Below are positions 1 to 7,396 of a stretch of 45,455 bases of DNA, piece after piece. This stretch comes from Candidatus Kuenenbacteria bacterium CG08_land_8_20_14_0_20_37_23 (GTDB lineage: Bacteria; Patescibacteriota; Patescibacteriia; UBA2196; GWA2-42-15). Where the stretch lies: positions 1 to 45,455 of the forward strand of contig PEXX01000046.1 in NCBI GenBank assembly GCA_002778965.1. Reading direction: 5' to 3'. How positions within the stretch are numbered: the stretch's first letter is position 1; every line of letters starts with the position of its first letter. The position numbers and the translations under genes were made by a program. The notes below the pieces were generated by a model. The model was given only the letters and a program-made list of their open reading frames with translations, did no database searches and was not told the DNA's origin.

Positions 1-140
1 TCCATTAAATCCATATTATCATGGTCGGTTTTAGCAATACAAAACAAGCCATTTTTTTTGGCTTTTTTAACGAGATCAGTTGGCGTCAGCATGCCATCCG
101 ATGCTATTGTATGAGTATGCAGATCAATATTTATATTCAT
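1..140 (-). CDS. PHP-domain metal-dependent phosphoesterase, N-terminal fragment
   Basis: Only the first 46 codons lie inside the window and the gene runs off the left edge. The translated start reads MNINIDLHTHTIASDG, followed by LTPTDLV, a lysine-rich helix and IAKTDHDN. This is the N-terminal signature of the PHP (polymerase and histidinol phosphatase) fold. The H-x-H pair (residues 8 and 10) and the TDHD motif are metal ligands in the family. PHP proteins of this type hydrolyse phosphoesters such as nucleoside 3',5'-bisphosphates, but the substrate cannot be read from this fragment. The ATG overlaps the TGA stop of mraY in an ATGA arrangement (137-140), so translation is probably coupled to mraY. 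Confidence 0.85.
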   Translation of the reverse strand, partial: MNINIDLHTHTIASDGMLTPTDLVKKAKKNGLFCIAKTDHDNMDLM

Positions 141-1174
141 TTATCTAAAAGAAATAGTACAATTCCCATTACGGCCGAAACTCCGGAAATTACCCAAAAG
201 CGCATCACTATTTTTGGTTCTGACCAACCGATAGCTTGGAAGTGATGATGAATTGGTGTAGAATGGAAAATTTTTTTGCCATTAAAAAATTTTTTGGCAA
301 TAGTTTGCATAATCACCGACCCGGACTCGGCAACCAGCAATAATCCAATGATCAAAAGCAGCAAAGCCTGGTTGGTAAGCATGGCCACTACGCCGAGTGT
401 CACTCCAAGCGACATTGCTCCTGTATCGCCCATGAAAAATCTGGCCGGGTTGATGTTGAACCACAGGAAAGCCAGTAATCCGCCACTTATTACCCCGCAA
501 AATGCGGCCAGCTCGACCCTGCCTTGCATAAAAGCAATTACGCCATAGGCGGCAAAAGCCGACAAGAGCGCTCCTCCTGATAGTCCGTCCAATCCATCAA
601 TTTCATTGACCGAGAACGCGGTTGCTATGATTACAATAATGAAAACGGGCACATACCAGAAACCAATGTTGAAATTCCCGACAAAAGGCACATGCAATAC
701 GTCCCAGCCAAGCTTGAAGTAAAACCAACAAGCGCCGATGATGGCAATACTTGTATAAATCAACAATCTGTGTTTCATATTAATTCCGCCTTTCCCATTG
801 CTTTTAATATCAATTATATCATCAATAAGTCCGACAACAGCGGCGGCAATCAACGCTCCAAGTGGCAGGAAAGTTTCCGCTCTGGTCAAAAAATTCAGTC
901 TGCCGATGGCGCTTTCCGGGAAAAAATAATGAATATAGAAAAAAATCAAAGCCATTATGAGTGTCACAAGCCAGATCAATATGCCTCCCATAGTAGGCGT
1001 GCCTTCTTTGTGTTTGTGCAAATTTGAAAAGATTGGAGTTTTTCCGGTGTCCCTGATGGCTTTGCCCATTTTGTGTTTATATAAAAAATGCGTCATGGCT
1101 GGCGTTAAAAATAGAGCCATTAAAAAAGCTATCGTTGTCAATGTCAGTATTTTGATAATAAAAAAATTTTCCAT
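137..1174 (-). CDS. mraY: Phospho-N-acetylmuramoyl-pentapeptide transferase (MraY)
   Basis: This enzyme transfers phospho-MurNAc-pentapeptide from its UDP carrier to undecaprenyl phosphate in the inner membrane, making lipid I for peptidoglycan. The 345-residue polytopic protein has about ten hydrophobic segments and the family motifs in order: GTPTMGG, the Mg-binding DDIIDI stretch followed by KHR, NEIDGLDGLSGG, the FMGDTGAMSLG loop and a C-terminal TPIHHHF motif. The length is close to the usual 320-360. It lies 46 bp downstream of a small membrane-protein gene and ends with an ATGA overlap into a PHP gene, so the three probably form one leftward transcript. The rest of the dcw/mur cluster is not in this window. 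Confidence 0.97.
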   Translation of the reverse strand: MENFFIIKILTLTTIAFLMALFLTPAMTHFLYKHKMGKAIRDTGKTPIFSNLHKHKEGTPTMGGILIWLVTLIMALIFFYIHYFFPESAIGRLNFLTRAETFLPLGALIAAAVVGLIDDIIDIKSNGKGGINMKHRLLIYTSIAIIGACWFYFKLGWDVLHVPFVGNFNIGFWYVPVFIIVIIATAFSVNEIDGLDGLSGGALLSAFAAYGVIAFMQGRVELAAFCGVISGGLLAFLWFNINPARFFMGDTGAMSLGVTLGVVAMLTNQALLLLIIGLLLVAESGSVIMQTIAKKFFNGKKIFHSTPIHHHFQAIGWSEPKIVMRFWVISGVSAVMGIVLFLLDK

Positions 1175-1220
1175 ATAATAAAAAACAAAATCGCCAGCAA
1201 CTTAATTTTTAAAAATTCGT

Positions 1221-1583
1221 CTATCTATTCAGCAAGACTGTTAAGACAGACATAATTATTAATAATATTTGACAGATGGTTGATGTCAAGGTAAGCAAGA
1301 TTGCCAGCAGCTTTACTTTTAGAAAGACAAGGTAAGCCAGTATGGAATTAACAAAAATAAAGATTATGCCAATCAAAGGAAAGACAAAGATGTGCCACCA
1401 TGGCCCGATTAAGTCTATGCCAAAGTAAATCGTGTAGCGCAGCGCCAGCGGCTCCACTTGAGGCGTTATTTTCAAGTAAAGCCAGCCAAGCATCAGTAAA
1501 TTGAGTATTACTGACAAGACTAGATTCATTCTGATAAACTTGTCGCTAAAAAATAAATTATTCTTTAAAAAAGGGAAAAGCAT
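1221..1583 (-). CDS. Small polytopic membrane protein of unknown function
   Basis: The 120-residue protein has three clear hydrophobic spans (about residues 20-38, 58-85 and 88-117). A short loop before the second span carries a Y-F-G-I-D-L-I-G-P-W-W stretch. I do not recognise a characterised family. I have an impression of similar small proteins in other Patescibacteria genomes but cannot confirm it here. It is the first gene of the leftward mraY transcript. Its own promoter places a TATAAT only 6 nt before the ATG, which predicts a leaderless mRNA. Position beside mraY suggests an envelope role, but that is only guilt by association. Confidence 0.7.
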   Translation of the reverse strand: MLFPFLKNNLFFSDKFIRMNLVLSVILNLLMLGWLYLKITPQVEPLALRYTIYFGIDLIGPWWHIFVFPLIGIIFIFVNSILAYLVFLKVKLLAILLTLTSTICQILLIIMSVLTVLLNR

Positions 1584-1589
1584 GATTTT

Positions 1590-1618
1590 ATTATATTCTT
1601 TTCAAGGCAAATAGTAAA
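1590..1618 (-). promoter_or_regulatory. Sigma70-type promoter for the leftward mraY operon
   Basis: On the minus strand a TTTACT -35 box (1618-1613) and a perfect TATAAT -10 box (1595-1590) are separated by 17 bp. The -10 box ends 6 nt before the ATG at 1583, so the predicted start of transcription coincides with the first base of the start codon. It lies back to back with the pilB promoter, the two -35 boxes being 4 bp apart. Confidence 0.65.
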
Positions 1619-1622
1619 GTTT

Positions 1623-1651
1623 TTGCCGTTTTGCTTGAATTGTGGTATAAT
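1623..1651 (+). promoter_or_regulatory. Sigma70-type promoter for pilB-pilC
   Basis: TTGCCG (1623-1628), 17 bp, then TATAAT (1646-1651) preceded by TGG, which makes an extended -10. The predicted start near 1658 leaves a leader of about 19 nt before the pilB ATG. I see no Shine-Dalgarno motif in it. Confidence 0.7.
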
Positions 1652-1676
1652 AGAAATAATCATAATATGATTTTTT

Positions 1677-3398
1677 ATGTTCAACCATATTGATATGGTA
1701 AAATCTTTGGCTGAAGCCAAGATTTTTAGCAAAGCCCAAATTAATAAATATGAACAAGAGGCAGCGTCAAAAAAAATTTCTTTGGCAGATTTTTTGATTA
1801 CAGAAAAAATTATTGATGAGAAGCAGGTTTTTGAGAAAATTGCCGAAATTAAAAAGATGCCCTTTGTTGATCTGTCAAATGAAATTATTAGAAAAGATAT
1901 CCTGGCGCTTATTCCGGAACCGATTGCGCAGTCTCACGGCCTTGTCGCCTTTGATAAAAAAAGAGGCAACCTTAAGATTGCCACGCTTGACCCAACAGAT
2001 TTACAGACCTTTGCTTTTATTGAAAAAAAAACAGAACTTAAGCCGGAGATATATTGTACTACGCCGTCTTCAATACAGAATGTTTTAAAGCAATATCACA
2101 AAAGCCTAAGAGCGGAATTTGAAAAAATAACAAAAAAAGAAATTATTGATGGCGAGCCTAAGAATCTAAAGGAGATGGCTGAAGATCTGCCGATTATTCG
2201 CGTAGTGGATACATTTTTGGAATATGCTATTTTTGAAGGCGCTTCTGATATTCATATTGAGCCGAGCGAAAAAGAGGTGGTTATCCGCTATAGAATCGAC
2301 GGCATCTTGCGTGATGTTATGACTTTGCCGAAGAAGATACATTCAGGGCTAACGGCCAGAATAAAAATACTGTCTAATCTCAAACTTGATGAGCACCGTT
2401 TGCCGCAGGATGGACGTTTCAAAATAGAAACAGATGAATACAGGATATCTTTCCGCGTTTCTATTATTCCTATTTTTGACGGTGAAAAAATAGTGATGCG
2501 CTTGTTGAATGAATCAAGCCGTATTCTTACTTTGGAACAGCTTGGTTTTCAGGAACAGCAGCTCAAGGCTGTGCGAGTAAATATTGGCAAACCTCATGGC
2601 ATGATTCTAGTTACTGGTCCGACAGGGTCAGGTAAGACAACTACTCTTTATACGATTTTAAATCTGTTGAATAAGCCTGGCGTAAATATTACTACTATTG
2701 AAGATCCAATAGAGTACCGTATGCCTCGCGTCAATCAGTCACAGGTAAATCCTAAAATAGGTTATGATTTTTCCGCTGGATTAAGAGCTTTTTTGCGACA
2801 GGATCCTGATATCATTATGGTTGGCGAGATTCGCGATAAAGAAACGGCTTCCATAGCTATTAATGCCGCCATGACAGGGCATCTTGTGCTCGCGACCTTG
2901 CACACAAATGACGCAGCAACTGCTTTACCGCGCTTAGACGATATGCAAATCGCTTCATTTTTGATTGCTTCAACAGTGAATGTAATTGTAGCCCAACGTT
3001 TAGTCAGAAGGATATGTCCGCATTGTATTGAGAAATATAAATTGGGAAAAGAAGTTATAGAGGAAATACAAGATCAATTTGACATGCAAAAGATTATGAA
3101 CATTTTTCGTAAAAATAAGCTTATAAAACCATCCCAAACAACAATATCAGACATAGATTTTTTCAGGGGTAAAGGGTGTAATCAATGCAAAGAGGGATAT
3201 AAAGGCAGGATTGGCATTTACGAAGTGCTTGAAGTCACGCCAGCTATAAGCGATTTAGTCATTAAAAAATCATCTTCAGAAATTATTAATAAAAAAGCCA
3301 GGGAACTCGGCATGATAAATATGCTTGAAGATGGATTTATAAAAGCTAAAAATGGCGTGACTACCATTGAGGAGCTTGTCAGGGTTACTAAAGAATAA
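1677..3398 (+). CDS. pilB: Type IV pilus assembly / type II secretion ATPase PilB (GspE)
   Basis: This hexameric cytoplasmic ATPase powers pilus extension or pseudopilus assembly at the inner membrane. The 573-residue protein has an N-terminal MshEN/T2SSE_N-type region (about 1-150). The secretion-ATPase core follows, with a Walker A GPTGSGKTT (residues 314-322), an Asp box around EDPIEYR, a Walker B region DPDIIMVGEIRD and a His box LATLHTND. Towards the C-terminus, CPHC and CNQC give the tetracysteine zinc site typical of GspE/PilB. A second in-frame ATG at codon 7 could be the true start. pilC follows after 5 bp, so they are one operon. No pilin gene lies in the window. Confidence 0.95.
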   Translation: MFNHIDMVKSLAEAKIFSKAQINKYEQEAASKKISLADFLITEKIIDEKQVFEKIAEIKKMPFVDLSNEIIRKDILALIPEPIAQSHGLVAFDKKRGNLKIATLDPTDLQTFAFIEKKTELKPEIYCTTPSSIQNVLKQYHKSLRAEFEKITKKEIIDGEPKNLKEMAEDLPIIRVVDTFLEYAIFEGASDIHIEPSEKEVVIRYRIDGILRDVMTLPKKIHSGLTARIKILSNLKLDEHRLPQDGRFKIETDEYRISFRVSIIPIFDGEKIVMRLLNESSRILTLEQLGFQEQQLKAVRVNIGKPHGMILVTGPTGSGKTTTLYTILNLLNKPGVNITTIEDPIEYRMPRVNQSQVNPKIGYDFSAGLRAFLRQDPDIIMVGEIRDKETASIAINAAMTGHLVLATLHTNDAATALPRLDDMQIASFLIASTVNVIVAQRLVRRICPHCIEKYKLGKEVIEEIQDQFDMQKIMNIFRKNKLIKPSQTTISDIDFFRGKGCNQCKEGYKGRIGIYEVLEVTPAISDLVIKKSSSEIINKKARELGMINMLEDGFIKAKNGVTTIEELVRVTKE

Positions 3399-3403
3399 TT
3401 TTT

Positions 3404-4603
3404 ATGGCGTCTAAGAAAAATAAAAAAGAGAATGAAATTGAAGAAAATTACGTTGATTTTCAGGTTGAACGGAATGATGATGATAAAAATGATAGAAAAG
3501 ACAAGGCGCCTGAAGACTCCGCAGAAGAAAAGAAAAAAACATGGAAGGATTTTTTTATTAATTTGCAGACAATTAGTTTGACTGATAAGATTTTTTTTAT
3601 ACAGAATTTGCGCGTTATGCTTAAAAGCGGTTTATCTTTGAGCCGCTCAATGAAAATTATTGCCAGCCAGATTCCCAATAAGTATTTTAAGGATATTTTA
3701 GAGTGTGTTTCGCGCGACATTGAAAAAGGGATTTTATTTTCGGAGAGTCTCAAAAAATATCCGCGCATATTCAACGATTTATTCATTAATATGATAGGAG
3801 CTGGCGAGATATCCGGCGATTTGGAAGGAGTTCTTGAAAAATTGCATGTTCAGATGAAAAGGGATCATGATCTCATCGCCAAAGTCAAGGGAGCCATGGT
3901 TTATCCATTAGTTGTTATGGTTGCCATGCTTGGTATTGGCGCGGCAATGATTGTTTTTGTAGTTCCAAAGCTTGTTAGTATTTTTGAAGAATTTCAGGCG
4001 GATCTTCCATTGCCAACTAGGATGCTTATCAAGACAAGTAAGTTTATCACTTATAATGGCATGTTTGTAATTTTTCTTTTAATTGTTTCAATTGCCGCGT
4101 TTATAAAATTCGCTCGCAGTCGGCGTGGCAAAAAAATTTTGCATAAATTTTTTCTATCCGCTCCGATACTTGGAAGAATAAGTAAAAAAATAAATATTGC
4201 GCGTTTTTGCAGAACAGCATCTTCGCTTTTAAAAACAGACATTCCAATTGTTAAAAGCCTTGAGATAACCTCATCGGTTGTTGGCAATTTCTATTATCAG
4301 GAAGCTCTTAAAAAAGCTTCTCAGAAGATTGTTAAAGGCATGCAGATTAATCAAATTTTATCTGAAAGCCCAAAGCTTTTTCCGTTAACAGTTATTCAGA
4401 TGATCAAGGTTGGGGAAGAGTCAGGCGCAATAGATTCTGTGCTTGATGAAGTGGCGGAGTTTTACGAGGAGGACGTAAACCAGGTTATGGAAACGCTGCC
4501 CTCGGTGATTGAGCCGATTCTTATTCTCATACTTGGCTTGGGCGTAGGAGCCATGGCTGTAGCCATTATTATGCCCATGTATTCCCTGACGCAGACATTT
4601 TAA
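3404..4603 (+). CDS. pilC: Type IV pilus inner-membrane platform protein PilC (GspF)
   Basis: PilC forms the inner-membrane platform that couples the PilB motor to the growing pilus. The 399-residue protein has two T2SSF repeats (about residues 65-190 and 270-390). It has three hydrophobic spans: one near 165-190, one near 215-235 and a C-terminal one with ILILGLGVGAMAVAI. Both repeats contain the family G-E-x-S-G turn, in the forms GAGEISGDLE and KVGEESGAID. The first 45 or so residues are an unusual highly charged extension rich in Lys, Glu and Asp, which may be a cytoplasmic contact for PilB. It starts 5 bp after pilB. Confidence 0.95.
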   Translation: MASKKNKKENEIEENYVDFQVERNDDDKNDRKDKAPEDSAEEKKKTWKDFFINLQTISLTDKIFFIQNLRVMLKSGLSLSRSMKIIASQIPNKYFKDILECVSRDIEKGILFSESLKKYPRIFNDLFINMIGAGEISGDLEGVLEKLHVQMKRDHDLIAKVKGAMVYPLVVMVAMLGIGAAMIVFVVPKLVSIFEEFQADLPLPTRMLIKTSKFITYNGMFVIFLLIVSIAAFIKFARSRRGKKILHKFFLSAPILGRISKKINIARFCRTASSLLKTDIPIVKSLEITSSVVGNFYYQEALKKASQKIVKGMQINQILSESPKLFPLTVIQMIKVGEESGAIDSVLDEVAEFYEEDVNQVMETLPSVIEPILILILGLGVGAMAVAIIMPMYSLTQTF

Positions 4604-4619
4604 TTATTTTTGACTAATA

Positions 4620-4648
4620 TTGACAAAAAAAATATAATATGTTATTGT
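4620..4648 (+). promoter_or_regulatory. Candidate promoter of the sigma4/HARE regulator
   Basis: A perfect TTGACA (4620-4625), 17 bp, then TATTGT (4643-4648). The predicted start near 4655 leaves a leader of about 60 nt to the chosen ATG at 4716. A second TATAAT lies too close (7 bp) to the -35 box to be its partner. Confidence 0.45.
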
Positions 4649-4715
4649 GTATATACAAATTAAATTAATATATTTTTGGCTAATATTGGCAATATTTTTT
4701 TGTTTTCGCATCAAT

Positions 4716-5837
4716 ATGACAAACATTCTGGACAAAGTAATAGAATCTCAAGATGAGAAAATTAAATCCAATCTAAATCTATCAGAGTTGGTTAATTTCC
4801 TTTTGCAAAATTTAACTCAAAGAGAACGCGATATTTTGATAGCTAGGTTTGGATTAAAGCTGGCAGAGAACTCAACTCTTGATGCTATTGGCAAACAATT
4901 TAATATTACGCGCGAAAGGGTGCGCCAAATTGAAAAATCCGCTTTAACTAAAGCGCGTGCTACCGTCGGTTGCCAAGAGAAACTGGCTGGCTTGATTAGC
5001 TTAGTTACTAAAAATTTGAGCGCTCATGGAAATTTGCGTTTAGAGAATTCGCTTTTTAATGATCTGCTTGAAACAAGCGAAAATGAGCAAGTTGACAAAA
5101 ATGCTCTCCTTTTTATATTGAGAAATTTTCTTAATGACCATTTTGAGCCATTGGATATTATTTATACAGATTCTGCATGGAAGCTGAAAAATAAAAGTCA
5201 CGTTTATTTTGATTATTTCGTCGGGCACATAAAAGATATCCTTAATAAACACTCAAATCCATTGCATTTAGACGATATTATTGGAGAAATTAAATCCAAG
5301 GTTGACATAGAAAAAATTAAAAAATTGGAATCCGAAGTTGGGGACATATCTAAAACAATTCATTCATATCTTGAGATAAGCAGACATTTTAAAAAAAATA
5401 TTTTTGATAAATGGGGCATAACAAACTGGCGTTCTATTAGCCCGAAAAGAATGCGGGATAAAATATACCTTATTCTGAAGAAAGATAACAAACCGCTTCA
5501 TTATAAGCGCATTACAGAGCGCATCAACGAGGAAAGATTTGATAAAAAAATCGCATATGCTCCAACTATCCACAATGAACTTATTCTTGACAAACGTTTT
5601 GTCTTGATTGGCAGGGGTATTTATGCTCTTATTGAATGGGGATACAAGCCAGGATCAATTTCTGAAGTTATCAAAGACATAATGACCGCCAAAGACGAAT
5701 CATTGTCAAGAGAAGAAATTATTAAAGAAGTTTTGCAGCGCAGAATGGTTAAAGAGGGCAGTATCAATTTGGCGTTGCTTGACAAAAATACATATTTGAA
5801 GCTTGAGGACGGTCGTTTTGCGCTATTAGCTAAATGA
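4716..5837 (+). CDS. Sigma-70 region 4 HTH plus HARE-HTH domain protein without sigma region 2
   Basis: The 373-residue protein begins (about residues 32-85) with a sigma-70 region 4 helix-turn-helix: LTQRERDILIARFGL, then ITRERVRQIEKSAL, the -35-recognition helix of primary sigma factors. Sigma regions 1.2, 2 and 3 are absent, so it cannot melt a -10 element in the usual way. Residues about 255-315 resemble a HARE-HTH winged helix (KPLHYKRI, then RFVLIGRGIYALIEWGY), the fold of the RNA polymerase delta subunit and of ASXL proteins. A related but weaker segment near residues 185-210 (NPLHLDDIIGEI) may be a further winged helix. The ATG at 4716 was chosen because the upstream codons are a hydrophobic stretch unlike the family. 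It is probably a transcription regulator acting on RNA polymerase. Its targets are unknown. Confidence 0.8.
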   Translation: MTNILDKVIESQDEKIKSNLNLSELVNFLLQNLTQRERDILIARFGLKLAENSTLDAIGKQFNITRERVRQIEKSALTKARATVGCQEKLAGLISLVTKNLSAHGNLRLENSLFNDLLETSENEQVDKNALLFILRNFLNDHFEPLDIIYTDSAWKLKNKSHVYFDYFVGHIKDILNKHSNPLHLDDIIGEIKSKVDIEKIKKLESEVGDISKTIHSYLEISRHFKKNIFDKWGITNWRSISPKRMRDKIYLILKKDNKPLHYKRITERINEERFDKKIAYAPTIHNELILDKRFVLIGRGIYALIEWGYKPGSISEVIKDIMTAKDESLSREEIIKEVLQRRMVKEGSINLALLDKNTYLKLEDGRFALLAK

Positions 5838-5842
5838 TGATT

Positions 5843-5871
5843 TTGAAAAATAGCTTATGAAGTGGTATGAT
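5843..5871 (+). promoter_or_regulatory. Sigma70-type promoter for the membrane-protein/TraG-like ATPase pair
   Basis: TTGAAA (5843-5848), 17 bp, then TATGAT (5866-5871) preceded by TGG (extended -10). The predicted start near 5878 leaves about 24 nt before the ATG at 5902. The promoter begins just after the stop codon of the preceding regulator gene. Confidence 0.65.
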
Positions 5872-5901
5872 TAGAATACCACAATTGTCATAATTATTTT
5901 G

Positions 5902-7395
5902 ATGATAATTGCGGCAGTCGTGGTATTTTTTAGATTATCATTTTCCAAAATAAATATTAGCATGCTTGTGAATTTATATTATAATCTGAAATATTTTATA
6001 GTAGGATTAGGCAGCCATCATCCATTTGAGATAATCTGGATATTATTTATAAACGGCGGGTGGATAATTTTTGTTATTGTAATTCTGTACGGATTGTGGT
6101 GGGCATATCTCAATCATATTCAAGATAAGTGGCATGCGACAATAAGATGGACTCTTTTGGCCATTGATGTTCCCAAAGAAAACTTACAGTCAGCAAAGGC
6201 TGTTGAACATATTTTTGCTTCAATGTGGCCTTTTATTGAATCTAAAAATTTAATTGAAAAATATATTTACGGCATGTTTCAGCTCGCTTTCAGTCTGGAA
6301 ATAGTCAGTATCGGCGGTTATACCCAGTTTCTCATCCGCGTACCTGTTACTCATAAGGATATTGTTGAAGCGGCTGTTTATGCCCAATATCCAAAGGCGG
6401 AGATTACTGAAGTGGAGGACTATGCCGAGAAATATAAAGATTTGAAATTCCCATCCGAAGAATATGATCTCTGGGGTTCTGAATTTTTGCTCACTAAGCC
6501 GTCGCCTTATCCGATTCGCACATATGCGGCGTTTGAGCACACACTGACGCAACAGTTTGCCGACCCAATGGCGCAGATTGTTGAAGTGTTCAACAAGATC
6601 AATAAAGATGAAGAATTATGGATGCAGATTGTCATTACTCCAGTTAAAGATGAATGGAAAAAAGAAGGATATAAGATAATAAATAAAATAATCGGCGCGA
6701 AAGAAGAAGGAAAAGGAGTTTTCATCGAGAATCTTTTTTTACATCCGTTTTATTATATTGGCACTCTTATTGAAGAGCTTTTAATATATGGCATCGGTTA
6801 TGAGCCTGGTCAAGCTGATCCAGCAAGTAAAAATAAGCTAAACGAACCGCCAAATAAAATGCTATATCTTACCCCGGAGGAAAAAAATATTATTGAAGGC
6901 ATTACAATGAAGATGAGCAAAATAGGGTATAGGGCGAAAGTCAGGGCAGTTTATCTCGGTAAAAAAGGAACGTTAAATAAGCCTCGCGCCGTGGCCACGT
7001 ACATTGGCGCTTTACAGCAATTTTCAGCCATTGATATGAATTCTTTTGTGCCACAAATGAAGACTTCTACTAAGGCTGATTATTTTTTTGTTAAGAAAAG
7101 GATTGAATGGAAACAAAACAATATCTTGCGTAATTTTCGCAATCGCGGACAAACCAGCGGCTGGGGAAATGGTTTTATTTTAAATATTGAAGAATTGGCC
7201 TCCATATATCATTTCCCGATACCGGAAGCTTTGCGCGAGAGCCTGAAAACCGTTGCAGCCAAAAAAGAAGCTCCCCCGAGCGATTTGCCGGATACTATTT
7301 TTGTTAGTGAGCAGAAAGCGATTATGGCTGATGAATTGGCTGCTTCAAAAAAAGAGAGCGTCACAGCGGAGCCACCTTTAGATTTGCCGATGTAA
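5902..7395 (+). CDS. Large membrane-anchored protein (DUF8128-like) paired with a TraG-type ATPase
   Basis: The 497-residue protein has an N-terminal hydrophobic stretch and one strong transmembrane span (about residues 45-70). A long soluble region of roughly 400 residues follows, with mixed alpha/beta character and a proline- and alanine-rich end. The overall look and its partner match a family I know from Patescibacteria genomes, which I believe is now called DUF8128, but I could not search for it. A TTG one codon upstream and an ATG at codon 22 are alternative starts. The ATPase gene begins 1 nt after its stop codon, which strongly suggests the two proteins work together, the membrane protein perhaps docking the ATPase. 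No reaction can be assigned. Confidence 0.65.
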   Translation: MIIAAVVVFFRLSFSKINISMLVNLYYNLKYFIVGLGSHHPFEIIWILFINGGWIIFVIVILYGLWWAYLNHIQDKWHATIRWTLLAIDVPKENLQSAKAVEHIFASMWPFIESKNLIEKYIYGMFQLAFSLEIVSIGGYTQFLIRVPVTHKDIVEAAVYAQYPKAEITEVEDYAEKYKDLKFPSEEYDLWGSEFLLTKPSPYPIRTYAAFEHTLTQQFADPMAQIVEVFNKINKDEELWMQIVITPVKDEWKKEGYKIINKIIGAKEEGKGVFIENLFLHPFYYIGTLIEELLIYGIGYEPGQADPASKNKLNEPPNKMLYLTPEEKNIIEGITMKMSKIGYRAKVRAVYLGKKGTLNKPRAVATYIGALQQFSAIDMNSFVPQMKTSTKADYFFVKKRIEWKQNNILRNFRNRGQTSGWGNGFILNIEELASIYHFPIPEALRESLKTVAAKKEAPPSDLPDTIFVSEQKAIMADELAASKKESVTAEPPLDLPM

Positions 7396-7396
7396 T

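Noticed and set aside
4620..4638. TTGACA followed by TATAAT
   Set aside because: The two boxes are only 7 bp apart, too close for one promoter. A TATTGT at 17 bp spacing is the better partner.
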